Assembly (NCBI RefSeq): GCF_043290135.1
Contig: NC_134705.1
Span: 42,404,271-42,468,270, forward strand
Reading direction: 5' to 3'
From: Rhipicephalus microplus
Lineage: Eukaryota; Arthropoda; Arachnida; Ixodida; Ixodidae
Length of the DNA: 64,000 nt
A model generated the notes under the pieces. It was not told the DNA's origin. It searched no databases and saw only the letters and a program-made list of their open reading frames with translations. Positions 36,295 through 47,350 of this stretch are shown piece after piece; the stretch's first letter is position 1; each line of letters starts with the position of its first letter. The position numbers and the translations under genes are program-made.

Positions 36295-36802
36295 GACACT
36301 TTAAGCTTGGCGTACGTAATGAGCCCACGTACGCATTACCGCTACGGGAGAGAACTGCGCATGTGCGGTACGTAATGCATCGATTCTAGAGACGCGCGCG
36401 TACGCCGCAAAAAAAAAAAAAAAACGCAGCGTGCGTAAACGTGACGAGGCGAGGCGTACGTGGCGTGACGCTCTTGTGATATCTCGAATGATATAGGAAC
36501 CAGATAGCAAAGCGTCGAACGCAGTCACTGCCATTTTGCAATCTGGTTCGCAGTGAGCAACACAGCCGTTCAAAACAGAGTATATTTTACTCTAAGGGAC
36601 GATGTGGCGCTGCCACCGCACAAGGGTGCTAAAAAAGCACCCAAAAGCTGTTTTGTTTCTAAAAACACACGTCCAGTTGAACCAAACGTATCTCGGTACG
36701 GTCAATACGGCGAACTAATGTCGTTGGGCACTTCGCATGCAGCGTGCGTAACGTATGGTGCCACGTACGTAGACTCGTTACGTACGCCCAACTAAAAGTG
36801 TC
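36295..36802. mobile_element. 508-bp TIR element with TA duplication (MITE)
   Basis: The ends are inverted repeats of about 38 bases: GACACTTTAAGCTTGGCGTAC on the left (shown in part) and GTACGCCCAACTAAAAGTGTC on the right; I quote 20 or so bases only. TA dinucleotides flank both ends (36293-36294 and 36803-36804), as in the Tc1/mariner/pogo group. There is no transposase frame. The copy split by the CsRn1-like element confirms it is a repeated family. Confidence 0.82.
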
Positions 36803-37740
36803 TATTGTCTCATTGGCGCTGCTGTGCCTATAACGCCGCTGCCTCGGCTAGCCTTTGTCGCTTTGATTAGGTTCGGATAGCTGTTGTGATTTCCGCTTTA
36901 GTACCTGGGCCTTTTCTTGTGCTTGGACTACTGCCTAGGCCCAGTGAACATGAATTATATACTTTGACCAACCGTTAACTGATTTCTTTCAAAGGTGTGA
37001 GGTTTTCACCCCATCTAGGGTTATTAGCATCCGACAGATAAAACAAAGTTTAGCACTCGCTAGTATATATTATCGAGTCTCGCGAAATATCTCGTATGCA
37101 CTAGCCCTCGATTACCGCAGTTGCCATTGTGTCTGTTTTTTTGTGTACTTGCTCACACAACACATTCTTTAGTTTAATCTTTCTCTCACAATAATTTTGG
37201 AGCCTCAATTCAGCAACATTATTAAAGTTAAGTGTGCTGGACGTAATGCGCGGAAATTTTAACTGCTGTTGGACTCTGTCTTCGTGCACAATTGCAGCAA
37301 TGGTGCTGTCACTATAGTAACTACCAGTTTAGGTAGCTAGCTCATAAGTAATATTTCTTTGCGGTCCATTATCTGTAGGTAGCCATGACGCTCGAAACCA
37401 GCCTTCACCACAACGAGGTGAAGAATGTTTAAGTATTATTTCCGTCGTGTCACTGAGTGCACCGTCGAAAGAGTTCATTTCGGCTTGCAGGTGGCTTTGT
37501 TGGAAGCGTATCGCTATTAGCGGTGCTCAGACGTTGAGTGAACATCACAGTTTTTTAACGCAGTGGTAGATCACTCTAGCATTGCATGCAAATCAGGGTG
37601 TGTGACTAGATAATCTGTTGTGGCTGCTGAGAATAAATCTGTTTCATGTGATCCATGATCCATGTAAACAGATATATATCAATATTTCCGAGCTTGTTGT
37701 GTAGGCGGCAGTAATAATTTATTTATTTTCGGAATATGTT
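36803..37740. other. No gene recognised
   Basis: AT-rich sequence before the LINE; nothing recognised. Confidence 0.4.
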
Positions 37741-37743
37741 ATG

Positions 37744-38052
37744 TTGAGTGGGCCCGGCGAAACCGCAGTCGGCAGAGCTCTGAACATGCGTTCTTTATTG
37801 TGCTTTCAGGCACTACTGCTATCCGTCGTATCGGCGGCACCAACGTCGGACACGCAACGACCAGCTACAGAGGCTATCACGACAGCGACTGACAGTGCAG
37901 ATTACAGCTACCGCCGCATAACACTGGATCCAGTCAGCGCCACCACGGGAGCCTGGGGAGTGACGTCACCAGTGAAGCTGCTTATATACCCGACGCTGAT
38001 GACCGAAAACTTCAGTGGGCCCGGCGAAACCGCAGTCAGCAGAGCTCTGAAC
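37744..38052 (+). repeat. 5' monomers of the LINE, period 267 bp
   Basis: The phrase GTGGGCCCGGCGAAACCGCA occurs at about 37748 and 38015, and both copies run through an ATG (37786 and 38053) to TTGTGCTTTCAG. The period of 267 bp equals 89 codons, so both ATGs are in frame with ORF1. After CAG the copies differ: GCACTAC in the first and GTTAGT (donor-like) in the second. Confidence 0.8.
37983..38016 (+). promoter_or_regulatory. TATA box and initiator of the LINE
   Basis: TATATA at 37983-37988 and the arthropod initiator TCAGT at 38012-38016 lie 31 bases apart (first T to initiator A), the classical spacing. Transcripts would start at the head of the second monomer. Confidence 0.6.
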
Positions 38053-38880
38053 ATGCGTTCTTTATTGTGCTTTCAGGTTAGTTATTACTGTTCATACAAG
38101 AGTGACGATCGATGCATTTTGATTGTGCCGTGCCCACATAGACTTCTGAGAATTTTATTGCAGTGTCTTCATGTCTGTAAACTTTTGCTCTGCGGGGACG
38201 TTGAAGAAAACCCTGGTCCTGATGTCGCTAAGATGCTTCAAACGCTTATAGACGGACAGAAGGCTATACGAAACGACTTGGCTGACGTCATAAAAAGACT
38301 AGATGAAACTGATAAAAACATAGAGTCCCTGACGGACCGAATGTCGCAAGTGGAAAAAGAAATTAAGGAAGTAACAAAGAAGACTAATGCTATAGCTAGC
38401 TCCAATGTAAACCTAGGGGAAATTCAAGAAACTATGAGAGCGCACCAAAAAAAGTTGGTGGAACTGGAAGACCGGAGTAAAAGATCTAATCTTGTAGTGT
38501 TTGGAATTAGAGAAACCAAAGACGAAACACCCGAGACGCTCAGGCAGAAAGTTATTAAGGAAATAATTGAAGACAAGCTTGGGGTTTGCTGTTCGTCTGT
38601 CGCGCGAATACATAGACTAAGAAAGGCGTCATCAAACCGTCCAGTCATCTTGTACTTTCAAAATTACTTGGAAAAACAAGAAGTCTTACGTAAATCAGGG
38701 AAGTTGAAAGGAAGTCGTATATTCCTTCAAAACGACTTCTCTGTTGAAACGCGAAGGAAACGAAAGAACTTGTGGCAAAGTGCTAAAACAGATAAAGAGA
38801 ACGGAAAGAAGGTTTCCTTAGTGAACGACAGGCTGCGTATTGATAATTCATTCTATGTCTGGAGCGATGCCTCAAACTGA
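38053..38880 (+). CDS. LINE ORF1 with N-terminal 2A-like peptide
   Basis: 275 codons from the ATG at 38053; the frame is open from 37741, so an upstream start at 37786 is possible. A hydrophobic stretch (L-L-R-I-L-L...L-L-L-C) precedes G-D-V-E-E-N-P-G-P at 38194-38220, the 2A motif that makes ribosomes skip the Gly-Pro bond. After it come a coiled-coil region (M-L-Q-T-L-I to about 38440), an RRM-like part beginning S-N-L-V-V-F-G-I, and a basic C-terminus. The layout resembles L1-type ORF1p, an RNA-binding chaperone. The frame is intact. Confidence 0.8.
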   Translation: MRSLLCFQVSYYCSYKSDDRCILIVPCPHRLLRILLQCLHVCKLLLCGDVEENPGPDVAKMLQTLIDGQKAIRNDLADVIKRLDETDKNIESLTDRMSQVEKEIKEVTKKTNAIASSNVNLGEIQETMRAHQKKLVELEDRSKRSNLVVFGIRETKDETPETLRQKVIKEIIEDKLGVCCSSVARIHRLRKASSNRPVILYFQNYLEKQEVLRKSGKLKGSRIFLQNDFSVETRRKRKNLWQSAKTDKENGKKVSLVNDRLRIDNSFYVWSDASN

Positions 38881-38940
38881 CGTGTTTTGTTAAAGCAAAT
38901 GGCTGATGTACAGGATGACAGATAGCTATGCCAGGTGCCA

Positions 38941-41902
38941 CAGCAACTGCGCATCCTCTCTCTGAATGCAAGAAGTATTGTAAATAAAATAGATGAACTA
39001 GAATTGCTGCTGCTTAGTTACAATGCACAACTTGTTGTAATCTCTGAAACGTGGCTTTCAACAAAATAAGTAGTGACGAAATTGTACCACCAGGTTACAA
39101 GTTGTACAGACGAGATCGAGTTTCAAGAGGTGGTGGTGTTGCGGTTGTAGCGAAAGCAAATATAGCTGTTACTTTCATGGACCAGATTCCAAACCATGAA
39201 AGTTTATTTTTAAACGTAAAAATATTGGGTTTCACATTCCTGCTTTGCGCAGTTTATCGGCCACCTGATGCCGCTGATTCGTATCTTGAAGAATTGTATG
39301 ATTTTCTGTTGCCGCATCGAAATCGTAATGTTATTATTACTGGTGATTTTAATCTGCCCGACATAGATTGGAAGCAATTTAGATCAGAAAAATATGCAAC
39401 CTGCAATGTTGTATTAGATATACTTTTAGCAATGAACCTCGACCAAGTTGTACAGGAACCAATCTTTTCTTTATTAGTCAAAAGTTTTCAAACGGAACAC
39501 TTACCATAGAGCCCGGCATTTCAGACCATTGGTTACTGTTATTTTCCTGGAGTGCTCCACATGCTGCTAGTGCTAGAATTGCCTCTTTAGCGTACATACG
39601 TGACTATGTACGTGCTGATGATGAAAGTATTATTGATTATATGGAAAGAAAATTAGTATACCATGTCTTTGAAGATGTTCATTTTTTGTGGAAGAGGTTT
39701 AAGGAAGTTGTAAATCATTGTACGGAACACTTTGTACCCATGAAAAGAGTCAGAAAAGGGCGTCGCAACCCTTGGATCAGCCGCGAGATCATTCAGATCA
39801 AACGAAAATTAAAAAGACTCTGTAAGCAGCATAAGACCGGAACACAAACATTTCGAGACCTTAAACATTCCTTAACCGCTAAGATTGCCCTAGCAAAGGG
39901 AAAGTATTTCAAGACCACACTCCCAGAGTACATTAAGAACGATCCACAGAAGTTCTGGCGTTTTCTTTCCAACCGTAAAAATTGCATAAAAGAAGTTAAA
40001 CTTGATGAAGAACTAGTGACGGATGAGGCGGTAATAGCCAAGTGCTTTAACGAATATTTTCAGAGCGTATTTACTAACGATAGCGACACTACAGCGACAT
40101 CTGTGTCCAATTCTTCTATCGAAGATGTTCCCGTGGTGTCGGTGGAGGGTGTTCTGAAAATGCTACGTAATCTAAAAATTAGAAAAAGTGCTGGACCAGA
40201 TGGTCTTTCTAATGTATTTCTAAACCGTTATGCTGATCAAATAGCAGAATACACGACGAGAATATTCCAAGTGTCATTACAGTCTGGGGATGTACCAGAG
40301 GATTGGCACAATGCCAGAGTAGTGCCTATCCACAAAAAAGGTGACAAATGCATTGTAGGAAACTATCGACCAGTGTCTGTCACATGTACATCATGCAAGT
40401 TTCTTGAGCACATTGTAGCCGGTGAAATTCTTGATTTTTTAACAATGAATAACATTCTGTCTCAGCATCAGCACGGTTTTAGGCGAGGAATGTCGACTGC
40501 TACTCAGCTCGTAACTACAGTCCACGAATTCGCAGCAATACTAGACAGATCTGGACAGGTAGATGTGCTCCTACTAGATTTCTGTAAAGCATTCGATAAA
40601 GTTTCACATGCGAAGTTGCTTCACAAACTAAGTGTTCTTGGGCTTCCTCAATACCTTGTTAATTGGATTACTGCATATCTGCGAAAAAGATCACAATTTG
40701 TAGACATAAATGGCTGTTTATCACCTACTTTGGCAGTTCTGTCTGGAGTACCACAGGGCAGTGTGCTCGGTCCGTTGCTATTTCTTATTTTCATAAACGA
40801 TATAACAGAAATATTACCGGAATCAGTTAGCATAAGGTTATTTGCAGATGACTGCATTATATTCAAAGAAATAAATTCAATTAACGATCACGAAGTTCTC
40901 CAGGAATCACTGTTGAAAATAGATCAGTGGTGTGGGGACTCTAAAATGCAATTAAATGCTTCAAAGTCAGTGCTACTCCGCATCTCAAGAAAACAGCAAC
41001 CAAGCGTATTCGAATACCGTCTAAAGCAGTCAGTGATTCCGCAGGTTACGCAACACCGGTATTTAGGCGTCACACTGACCAACGATTTAACGTGGACGGC
41101 TCATATAACAGATATTAGCTCCTCGGCGTTTCGTAAACTATGCGTCCTTAGACGCAAAATTAAGGACACGCCTTCTAATATCAAGCTTTTGGCGTATTTA
41201 GCGTTAGTAAGGCCAAAACTGGAATACGCATGTGCGCTTTGGGACCCATATACATTGATTGATATGTGGGGTTTAACGTCCCCAAACCACATATGGTTAT
41301 GAGAGACGCCGTAGTGGAGGGCTCCGGAAATTTCGACCACCTGGGGTTCTTTAACGTGCACCCAAATCTGAGCACACGGGCCTACAACATTTCCGCCTCC
41401 ATCGGAAATGCAGCCGCCGCAGCCAGGATTCGAACCCGCGACCTGCGGGTCAGCAGCCGAGTACCTTAGCCACTAGACCACCACGGCGGGGCGGGACCCA
41501 TATACAAAAAAAGACATTCACCAGCTCGAGAGAATTCAAAGGAAAGCAGTTCGCTTTATTTTTGGAAAGTATAGGAGACACGAGGCTATCTCAGAGCTAA
41601 TGCAGAATAATCAGATTACGCCCCTGGAAACACGTAGGAAGATAGCCCGTTTATTTTTCCTGCAGAGCATTCTGTGCAAAAGGATGAATATAACGCCACC
41701 GTCATTTCTAGGGCAGTTGACATCAAGAAGAACGCGTCACACGTCGACCCATGCATTGAAGCCTATATTTGCTCGTACTGTTGCTTTTTATAATAGTTTT
41801 TTTCCGAGAACTATATCGGAATGGAATAGTCTACCAGAGTTCGTCGTTCAAGCACACGATTTTCATCACTGTCTAGAGGAATATTTGTCAGTGAATATAT
41901 GA
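38941..41902 (+). pseudogene. LINE ORF2: endonuclease and reverse transcriptase
   Basis: The AP-type endonuclease starts L-R-I-L-S-L-N-A-R-S-I and has I-S-E-T-W-L, G-D-F-N-L-P-D-I-D-W and S-D-H. Frame breaks occur near 39065 and 39475. The RT (39641 onward) is long and clean with S-A-G-P-D-G, R-P-V-S-V-T, G-V-P-Q-G-S-V-L-G-P and the catalytic F-A-D-D at 40841-40852. A SINE splits the frame at 41255; the C-terminus resumes and ends at 41902. Without the three lesions it would be a full enzyme. It nicks DNA and primes cDNA on the target. Confidence 0.88.
41255..41492 (-). mobile_element. Ruka-type SINE inserted in the LINE RT
   Basis: A 238-bp copy with clear A and B boxes, flanked by a perfect 14-bp duplication GGGACCCATATACA (41241-41254 and 41493-41506). 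Removing it restores the LINE frame text (...W-D-P-Y-T then K-K-D-I-H). This proves the SINE came later than the LINE. Confidence 0.95.
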
Positions 41903-42168
41903 TTCCAGTTGTTTTTTTTTCTGATGTGTTGGTTGTTTTATGCGCCTTTTCATTTGCGTCCACTTTGTAACCTTACCTATGAACGCGTTATTGTAGTGCC
42001 GCTTGCACATGCAATTGTTCGTCTGTCTATTCAACCTTTTTTTGAGTGTGTAAATTCTGGATACGCTTGTTCACGTTGATGTCGGTGATATGTATGCCCC
42101 TCCTGCTTTGGGCCGGCACTCGGCCCGCAGTATGATGAAATAAATAAATAAATAAATAAACAAATAAA

Positions 42169-43394
42169 GTAGGTGCTTGCAGGGTTACGCGCAATGTATT
42201 TAAGGAATTGAAAACATCTCAATTTCAGTTTTTATACTTCGGCACACATATGTTCTAATCATAGAGTGTATTCTTAGTTGTAATCTTGTTAGTACCACTC
42301 AGCATATTTTCTTAGCGCCTAATTTTTGGTGTACGCAATGAAAAAAACGAGCGTTTTGATGCCCTGCATCACCACTTTCACAGTAAACTTTCCGTTCGGA
42401 TAAAAGTCTGCCTATCGTAAGCTAAATTCTAAATACTTTATACAGCTAGATTAACTTTCACTAGTAGAGAAGAATTTCTCCTTGAACCTTCACAGATTGG
42501 CGTCACAAAATTGATGACTAATTACGAGCGCATCGCTAAAGAGCGGGTGCATGGTGGGTGCGAAAAAGGCAACAAGTGGTGGCGGAGAGCACCTGGCGTG
42601 ATGTAACACCAGCACGACCACGGCGAGGCCAGTGTTCGTTGTCGAGACTATTGGCGCAGAGAGCACTTCAAAGTTTTGCTTCCAGTAGGCATTCTGGAAT
42701 AGTTTAAACGGACCATGTTACGCGCCCATTCGTTCATTTACTTACGACTCGGTTGAAATATGCATCAAGAATAGAAGCAGGTTACCAGTTGAGGCAGTGA
42801 TGTGCACTGGATCCGACATTTATTTCGCGTTCTGCTCTTGAAGGGGAAACTCAAGCGTTCTCCAAGTTTTTCGTTCACAACCAAGGACAGTGCTCACAAG
42901 CAAGTAACCCAGCTGGTTGACTCTGTTGCTTCAAAACTGTGCTATCGCAGCACGTTTTTTTAGAAATATCCAAAATGAACGAAACAAGAAATCTTATCTT
43001 TCCGACATCGCACTTCATACGAACTGTGTTCGACCTGTATTCAATAATTTAATGGTGTTCTTTCACGACCCTGCCTCCGAGTGCCTCAAGAGAAGGGACT
43101 ATAGCATTCGCCAAAGACTATAGCTCGTGAAGACCCAAACTGAAGTTGAAGCTTGGAGCTCTCCGACCCCACTTATAGCCTCTCTACCAGCGGACAGGCC
43201 TCATACTTCCTTTTGTCGAACAATACCTGCACGCGGCGACTCTCTGCCAACTGGTTTCACGCCGGCGGCGAGACCTTCGGTTCCTTGCCGCGGCCCTAAA
43301 TAGGCAGTCATCAACCTGGCAATACAGCACATCCAGAAGAAAAAACAATATCTGTCAACACCAGTCCTTAAGCATTTCGCCTTACATATATTCT
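42169..43394. other. No clear gene; possible upstream LINE remnant
   Basis: Mostly unrecognised. The last few hundred bases may belong to the LINE relic that follows, but I cannot see its RT motifs. Confidence 0.4.
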
Positions 43395-44215
43395 ACAATA
43401 AGTACTACGACTGAACCCCTATCTACACTGACTGCTCCATCCTGCCAACAGCTCAACAGTGACGCAAGGTATGGAAGGTGTGGAACAACGCAAGGTGACG
43501 CAAGGTGTGAAACAACGACGCCAAGTGCTTGTCCTCGTTGTTCCCTTAGTCTGTTTATACCTTTTTGCGCTTCATCTGCTAAATATTATCATCGGTGGTA
43601 GTCAGTATTTCGATCAGGACAGCTCATGTAACAGCATCAAGGGCAGCAGAGCTTGCAGCGCGTCGCGCTGCGCTATGTTTCATTAACGACCAAAAGAAAT
43701 GACTGTATAGACGTTCTTCTACGACTTAAAGGTGGCAATGGAGTGACTTCTGTCATTGACGCCACCGTCCGCATGGACAGCTGGTTTTTTAGACGGTATA
43801 TTTGCAACACCGCGTAACAGAGAAAGAGCACCACATTATATTTTGGTGGCTGCTAAGTCACCGAAGAATTAGCGGTAATGAACGGGCCAATCAGGCTACC
43901 CGTTTAGCCTGACTGAAGACCAGGACCTATCACTACCTCTCAAGGACTGACACTGGTAGTAAACTCCGCATGCTTGCTCGCCAATGCTCCATGTCACGTT
44001 GGAATGTCTCACTCTACGCATGCAAAATTATGCTCGCTTGATCCTACACTAGGCTTGCGGCTTCCAACAAGGCTCTGACGAGGTGACTATTGTTTTGTGC
44101 AGACTATGGTTGGGTGTCGCATTTACCCGTGCGTGAGCGTTTCACATAGGGATGGCCAACGCCGTTTCCTGCGTACACTGCGGAGATGAAGAGGCGAAGG
44201 GAGCTATCTAATCTA
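43395..44215 (+). pseudogene. LINE relic: RNase H and C-terminal tail
   Basis: Pieces in several frames match the RNase H domain of I/R1-related LINEs. I-Y-T-D-C-S (first aspartate, about 43420), A-E-L-A-A-R-R-A-A (catalytic Glu region, about 43650) and I-S-G-N-E-R-A-N (about 43870) follow in order. Then comes a tail like L-W-L-G-V-A-F-T-R-A...C-V-H-C-G-D-E-E, the zinc-finger-like C-terminus. Stops and indels are frequent. An AAATAAATAAG run at about 44590 may be its 3' tail. Confidence 0.6.
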
Positions 44216-46241
44216 GCAAAAAAACACACATTCATGTAGCACTCGTCACACAGAACAGTGGAAAGTGGTGACTGTGCGGACAAATAACTCTATGCAGCTA
44301 ATATCTTACACTTTACCAACCCTTTTGAGCTCATCTCATGAATTAAACATTGAAATACCATTTACTTCTGTACGAACACTGCGTGACCATTTCGTCAATT
44401 TAGGCTCGCATAGTAAGCAACAGTGATGCTGATGTAACTTTTTATGTATGAATTATTAGCAATTGTTCTTTGTTTCTCTGCCATCATGTGTGCTGTCGCT
44501 GCTGCATTGTAGAGGTGGCTGCGGGCCTTTTGTCAAGTAGCTTGTGTCTCAAGCAACCTTTACCCGCAGTCTACTTCATCGTTGATGGAAATAAATAAGT
44601 TATTAGTATTCAACATTTCCTTCGTGGCTGTCCGCAATATAACAATCAAAGGCAATCTTTTTCAACTACATTCAATAAGTTAGATGACCAGCCACTCTCA
44701 GAGAAAAGTATGCTGCGCTATCATCTAGACTAATCTTTGCAGATGAAGGTTGCGCAAGCACTATACTGGGCTTCTTGCGATCAACTGGCCTGTGTAGTCG
44801 AATTTGAGTGCATTACTCTTGTGTGTGGTTGTGTTTTTGTTCCATTTTTTTCGCCTATTTTCCTAATCTCACATTTCCCTTGGCCACTGCATGGTAGCAT
44901 ACCGGATCCTGTCTACTAGTTAACCTCCCTGCCTTTCCTTTTTGTCTTTTGCTCTTTTCTCTTCTGCTGTGTTCATTTCCCTCGCAAAGGTGGTACTTGA
45001 ACAAGATTGGCTGGGCAAAAAAAAGCAGACAAGGTTCGCATTATGTGGCACTTCGTGCGTAAACCGTCTCATTGTCTCTGTGACTTGCGACTGGAGTTTG
45101 CCAATTTCACTGTTGCTACATGACTGGAGATAATATACATTGATATGCAGGTGCGCGAAGACGTACGGTGTTCGTGTGACTGCATTCTACATGAAGTATG
45201 GCGTCATGCGTCTAGAATACATTTTGTATTAGACTATATTGTTCTGTATAATACTTCACTCTGCTATGCGTGATTAGCGATGGTCGTCGCTGCCGGGTCT
45301 CCAGCAGCATTCTTTCAATTGTACATAGTAATTTGTATGGCATGCTGTCTGACTTGGTGGCATATGCGTCTGGAGGGTGACCTAACGTTGGATGGACTCT
45401 GCAGTAGTACAATGTCGCAGTACTATACACTAACTATATTGTACTGGACTATATTTGCTACTGTACACACAGTTGCTTGCTCAACGAACCAAAACATTAT
45501 CCTCATTCTAAACGAGCATGTGCCATGCTAATCGGGTTTTACCAATACCCATCACTGGTGAACTGATGACGGCAACAGTTAGCCCAAGTAATGTCTGTGA
45601 AGTGACCGCTAGCCGAAGGCTTCAAGTACGTACAAAGAGAGGATGGCAAGCGGTAACGGCGACTGCCAGAAGACCATAGAGCGACAAGAGGTATACTCTA
45701 CGATCACGTGTTAGTTCAAATATGAGAGATACGAAAGTATGGTAATAGCCGGAAGTTCTGCCTGTAGAGTTCTGAATCTTCACACGAGACCTCCGTCTCG
45801 TGTCCGTGACTGTGGTTCACCTCAACATTCTGTGCACTGAGAATCATCATAGAAAGAACCCAGCATGACCTAGCTTAAGCCCAGCAACGTGGCAACCTGA
45901 AAATGGCATCACCTAGCCTACGCCCATTAACACCCATGAAGCCACCAGATTAGCTTTCACAATTACCCAGATTTGTTCTTTCAAGCTTGCTTGGCTTGTG
46001 CTGCAAGCTTCGCCAATATTTTTTGTGTGTGTCGCAAGGCTTTGCAAATATGTAATAACATTTTTATGACTTGACTCATTCACATGAACTCTATTAGGCA
46101 CTCTTTAGTGCGCCCTTTCCGTTGCTCTGGGTTTAACACGTCTAATTGCCACGATAGATGTGCAGCGGGCACTACGAAAGCGGTAACAAGTGAACACAAA
46201 CCAAAAAGCTCAGACAATGCGTGGGCGTTTTCATATGAAGC

Positions 46242-46244
<3 letters not shown>
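44216..46244. other. No gene recognised
   Basis: AT-rich; the short open frames at 44737-45531 show no domain. The right end leads into the (AT)n tract. Confidence 0.45.

Positions 46245-46307
<63 letters not shown>
46245..46307. repeat. (AT)n tract
   Basis: About 63 bp of pure AT, directly followed by the TG of an LTR. Confidence 0.97.
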
Positions 46308-46310
<3 letters not shown>

Positions 46311-46432
46311 CAAGACCAAGAAAGACGCTGGGGCTCGAGCGCGTAGGCAGCTAAGAAAAGGTAGAGGAAGAAGAGGCAGATTAAGAACAGCTGGCCCAGG
46401 ATCGGGTGTTGTGTCTTGTTCTCTCCGTTACA
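46308..46432 (+). repeat. 5' LTR of the non-autonomous element
   Basis: 125 bp starting TGTCAAGACC and ending CCGTTACA, one base before the primer site. Confidence 0.75.
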
Positions 46433-46769
46433 ATGGCGCAGTCCGACAAGTGAACCCTCTGCAGAAAGCCACCGGTACGTGTCTTCGTGGTTCATCGGCA
46501 ACGTGGGCTTCTCCATCGAGGAACGCCGTTCACGCTTCCTTGGCAATGGGGTCCCACCCACCACTTCAGCTACCCTTCGGAGCACCAGTGGACGGCGTCC
46601 AGGCCTCCCCTTTGGTTGTAGGGCATGACCTTATTGACACCCTGCCACCGTTCTATGGCAGGGATCCGCACCGGCTCCTGTCCTTTGGGAATGCCGCTCA
46701 CGCTTCCCATGGCCTACATTCTCGTTGCCGCACTTTTTCAACATACGAGCTGCCATAGAACGCTGTCCA

Positions 46770-47350
46770 GGCTTCTCTGCTCGTCAACCTCACCGGTGTG
46801 AGTGCTGCAACCGCTACTTCTTCGAAGACCGCGATCATCGACTCTTCGGGCTTCACACACGACAGCGCCGCGAACCTGCGGCGTACCATCGCGCTGCTCC
46901 GCGTCAAGACTAACGAACTGACAGCGTCTATCTCCGAGTGAGCTCCTACAATGTAGCCAGAATTGCGTGCCACTAACGCCGTGTTGGATGTAGCTGCCTC
47001 GCACGACCTTGAGACAAGCGCATTGGAGCAACGCAGGCAGCTTTGGGGCACCCTGCTGCAGCTCTCAGACCAGCTCGACGGCGTTGCCTCATTGATATCC
47101 GCATTCTCACGTGCCGCCCCACCATCGCTGTTCACCTAAGAACTGCCGGAATTCGACCGGGTCCGGAACGACGCCGACAGCTGGGTGGCAACCGTCAACG
47201 CGCTAGCAACGCGCGCGGCCTGGACAGAAAATCGGAAATTGTATGTGGCCATAGACCATCTTCGGGAAAGTGCAGCGGCGTGGCACCGGTGTGAAGATTG
47301 GAAGCAGCAGTCATGGGCGGAGTGGAGCTTCAAGCTCATAGCTGCTTTCG
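46770..47350 (+). pseudogene. Gag-like N-terminal region
   Basis: In the frame of the long ORF, text upstream of 47138 reads like a gag protein (S-S-G-F-T-H-D-S-A-A-N-L-R-R-T then L-E-T-S-A-L-E-Q-R-R-Q-L-W) with stops near 46940, 46953 and 47138. It continues without break into L-P-E-F-D...D-S-W-V...W-H-R, a capsid-like pattern. The original gag thus began well before the present open frame. Confidence 0.5.

Larger units (their letters stand above)
37741..42168 (+). mobile_element. CR1/L2-like LINE with 2A peptide, SINE-interrupted
   Basis: Contains tandem 5' monomers, ORF1, ORF2 (endonuclease plus RT) and a 3' end with an (AATA)n tail at about 42138-42165. It is close to full length, but ORF2 has two or three frame breaks and a SINE insertion. 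Target duplications were not found. Clade assignment rests on the G-D-F-N-L-P-x-I-D-W endonuclease motif, RT style, and the presence of a 2A sequence, which is known from CR1/L2-type elements. Confidence 0.85.

Noticed and set aside
37741..37860. Apparent secreted protein with a signal peptide (M-R-S-L-L-C-F-Q-A-L-L-L-S)
   Set aside because: It lies in the first LINE 5' monomer and is followed in frame by a second monomer and ORF1; it is not a separate gene.
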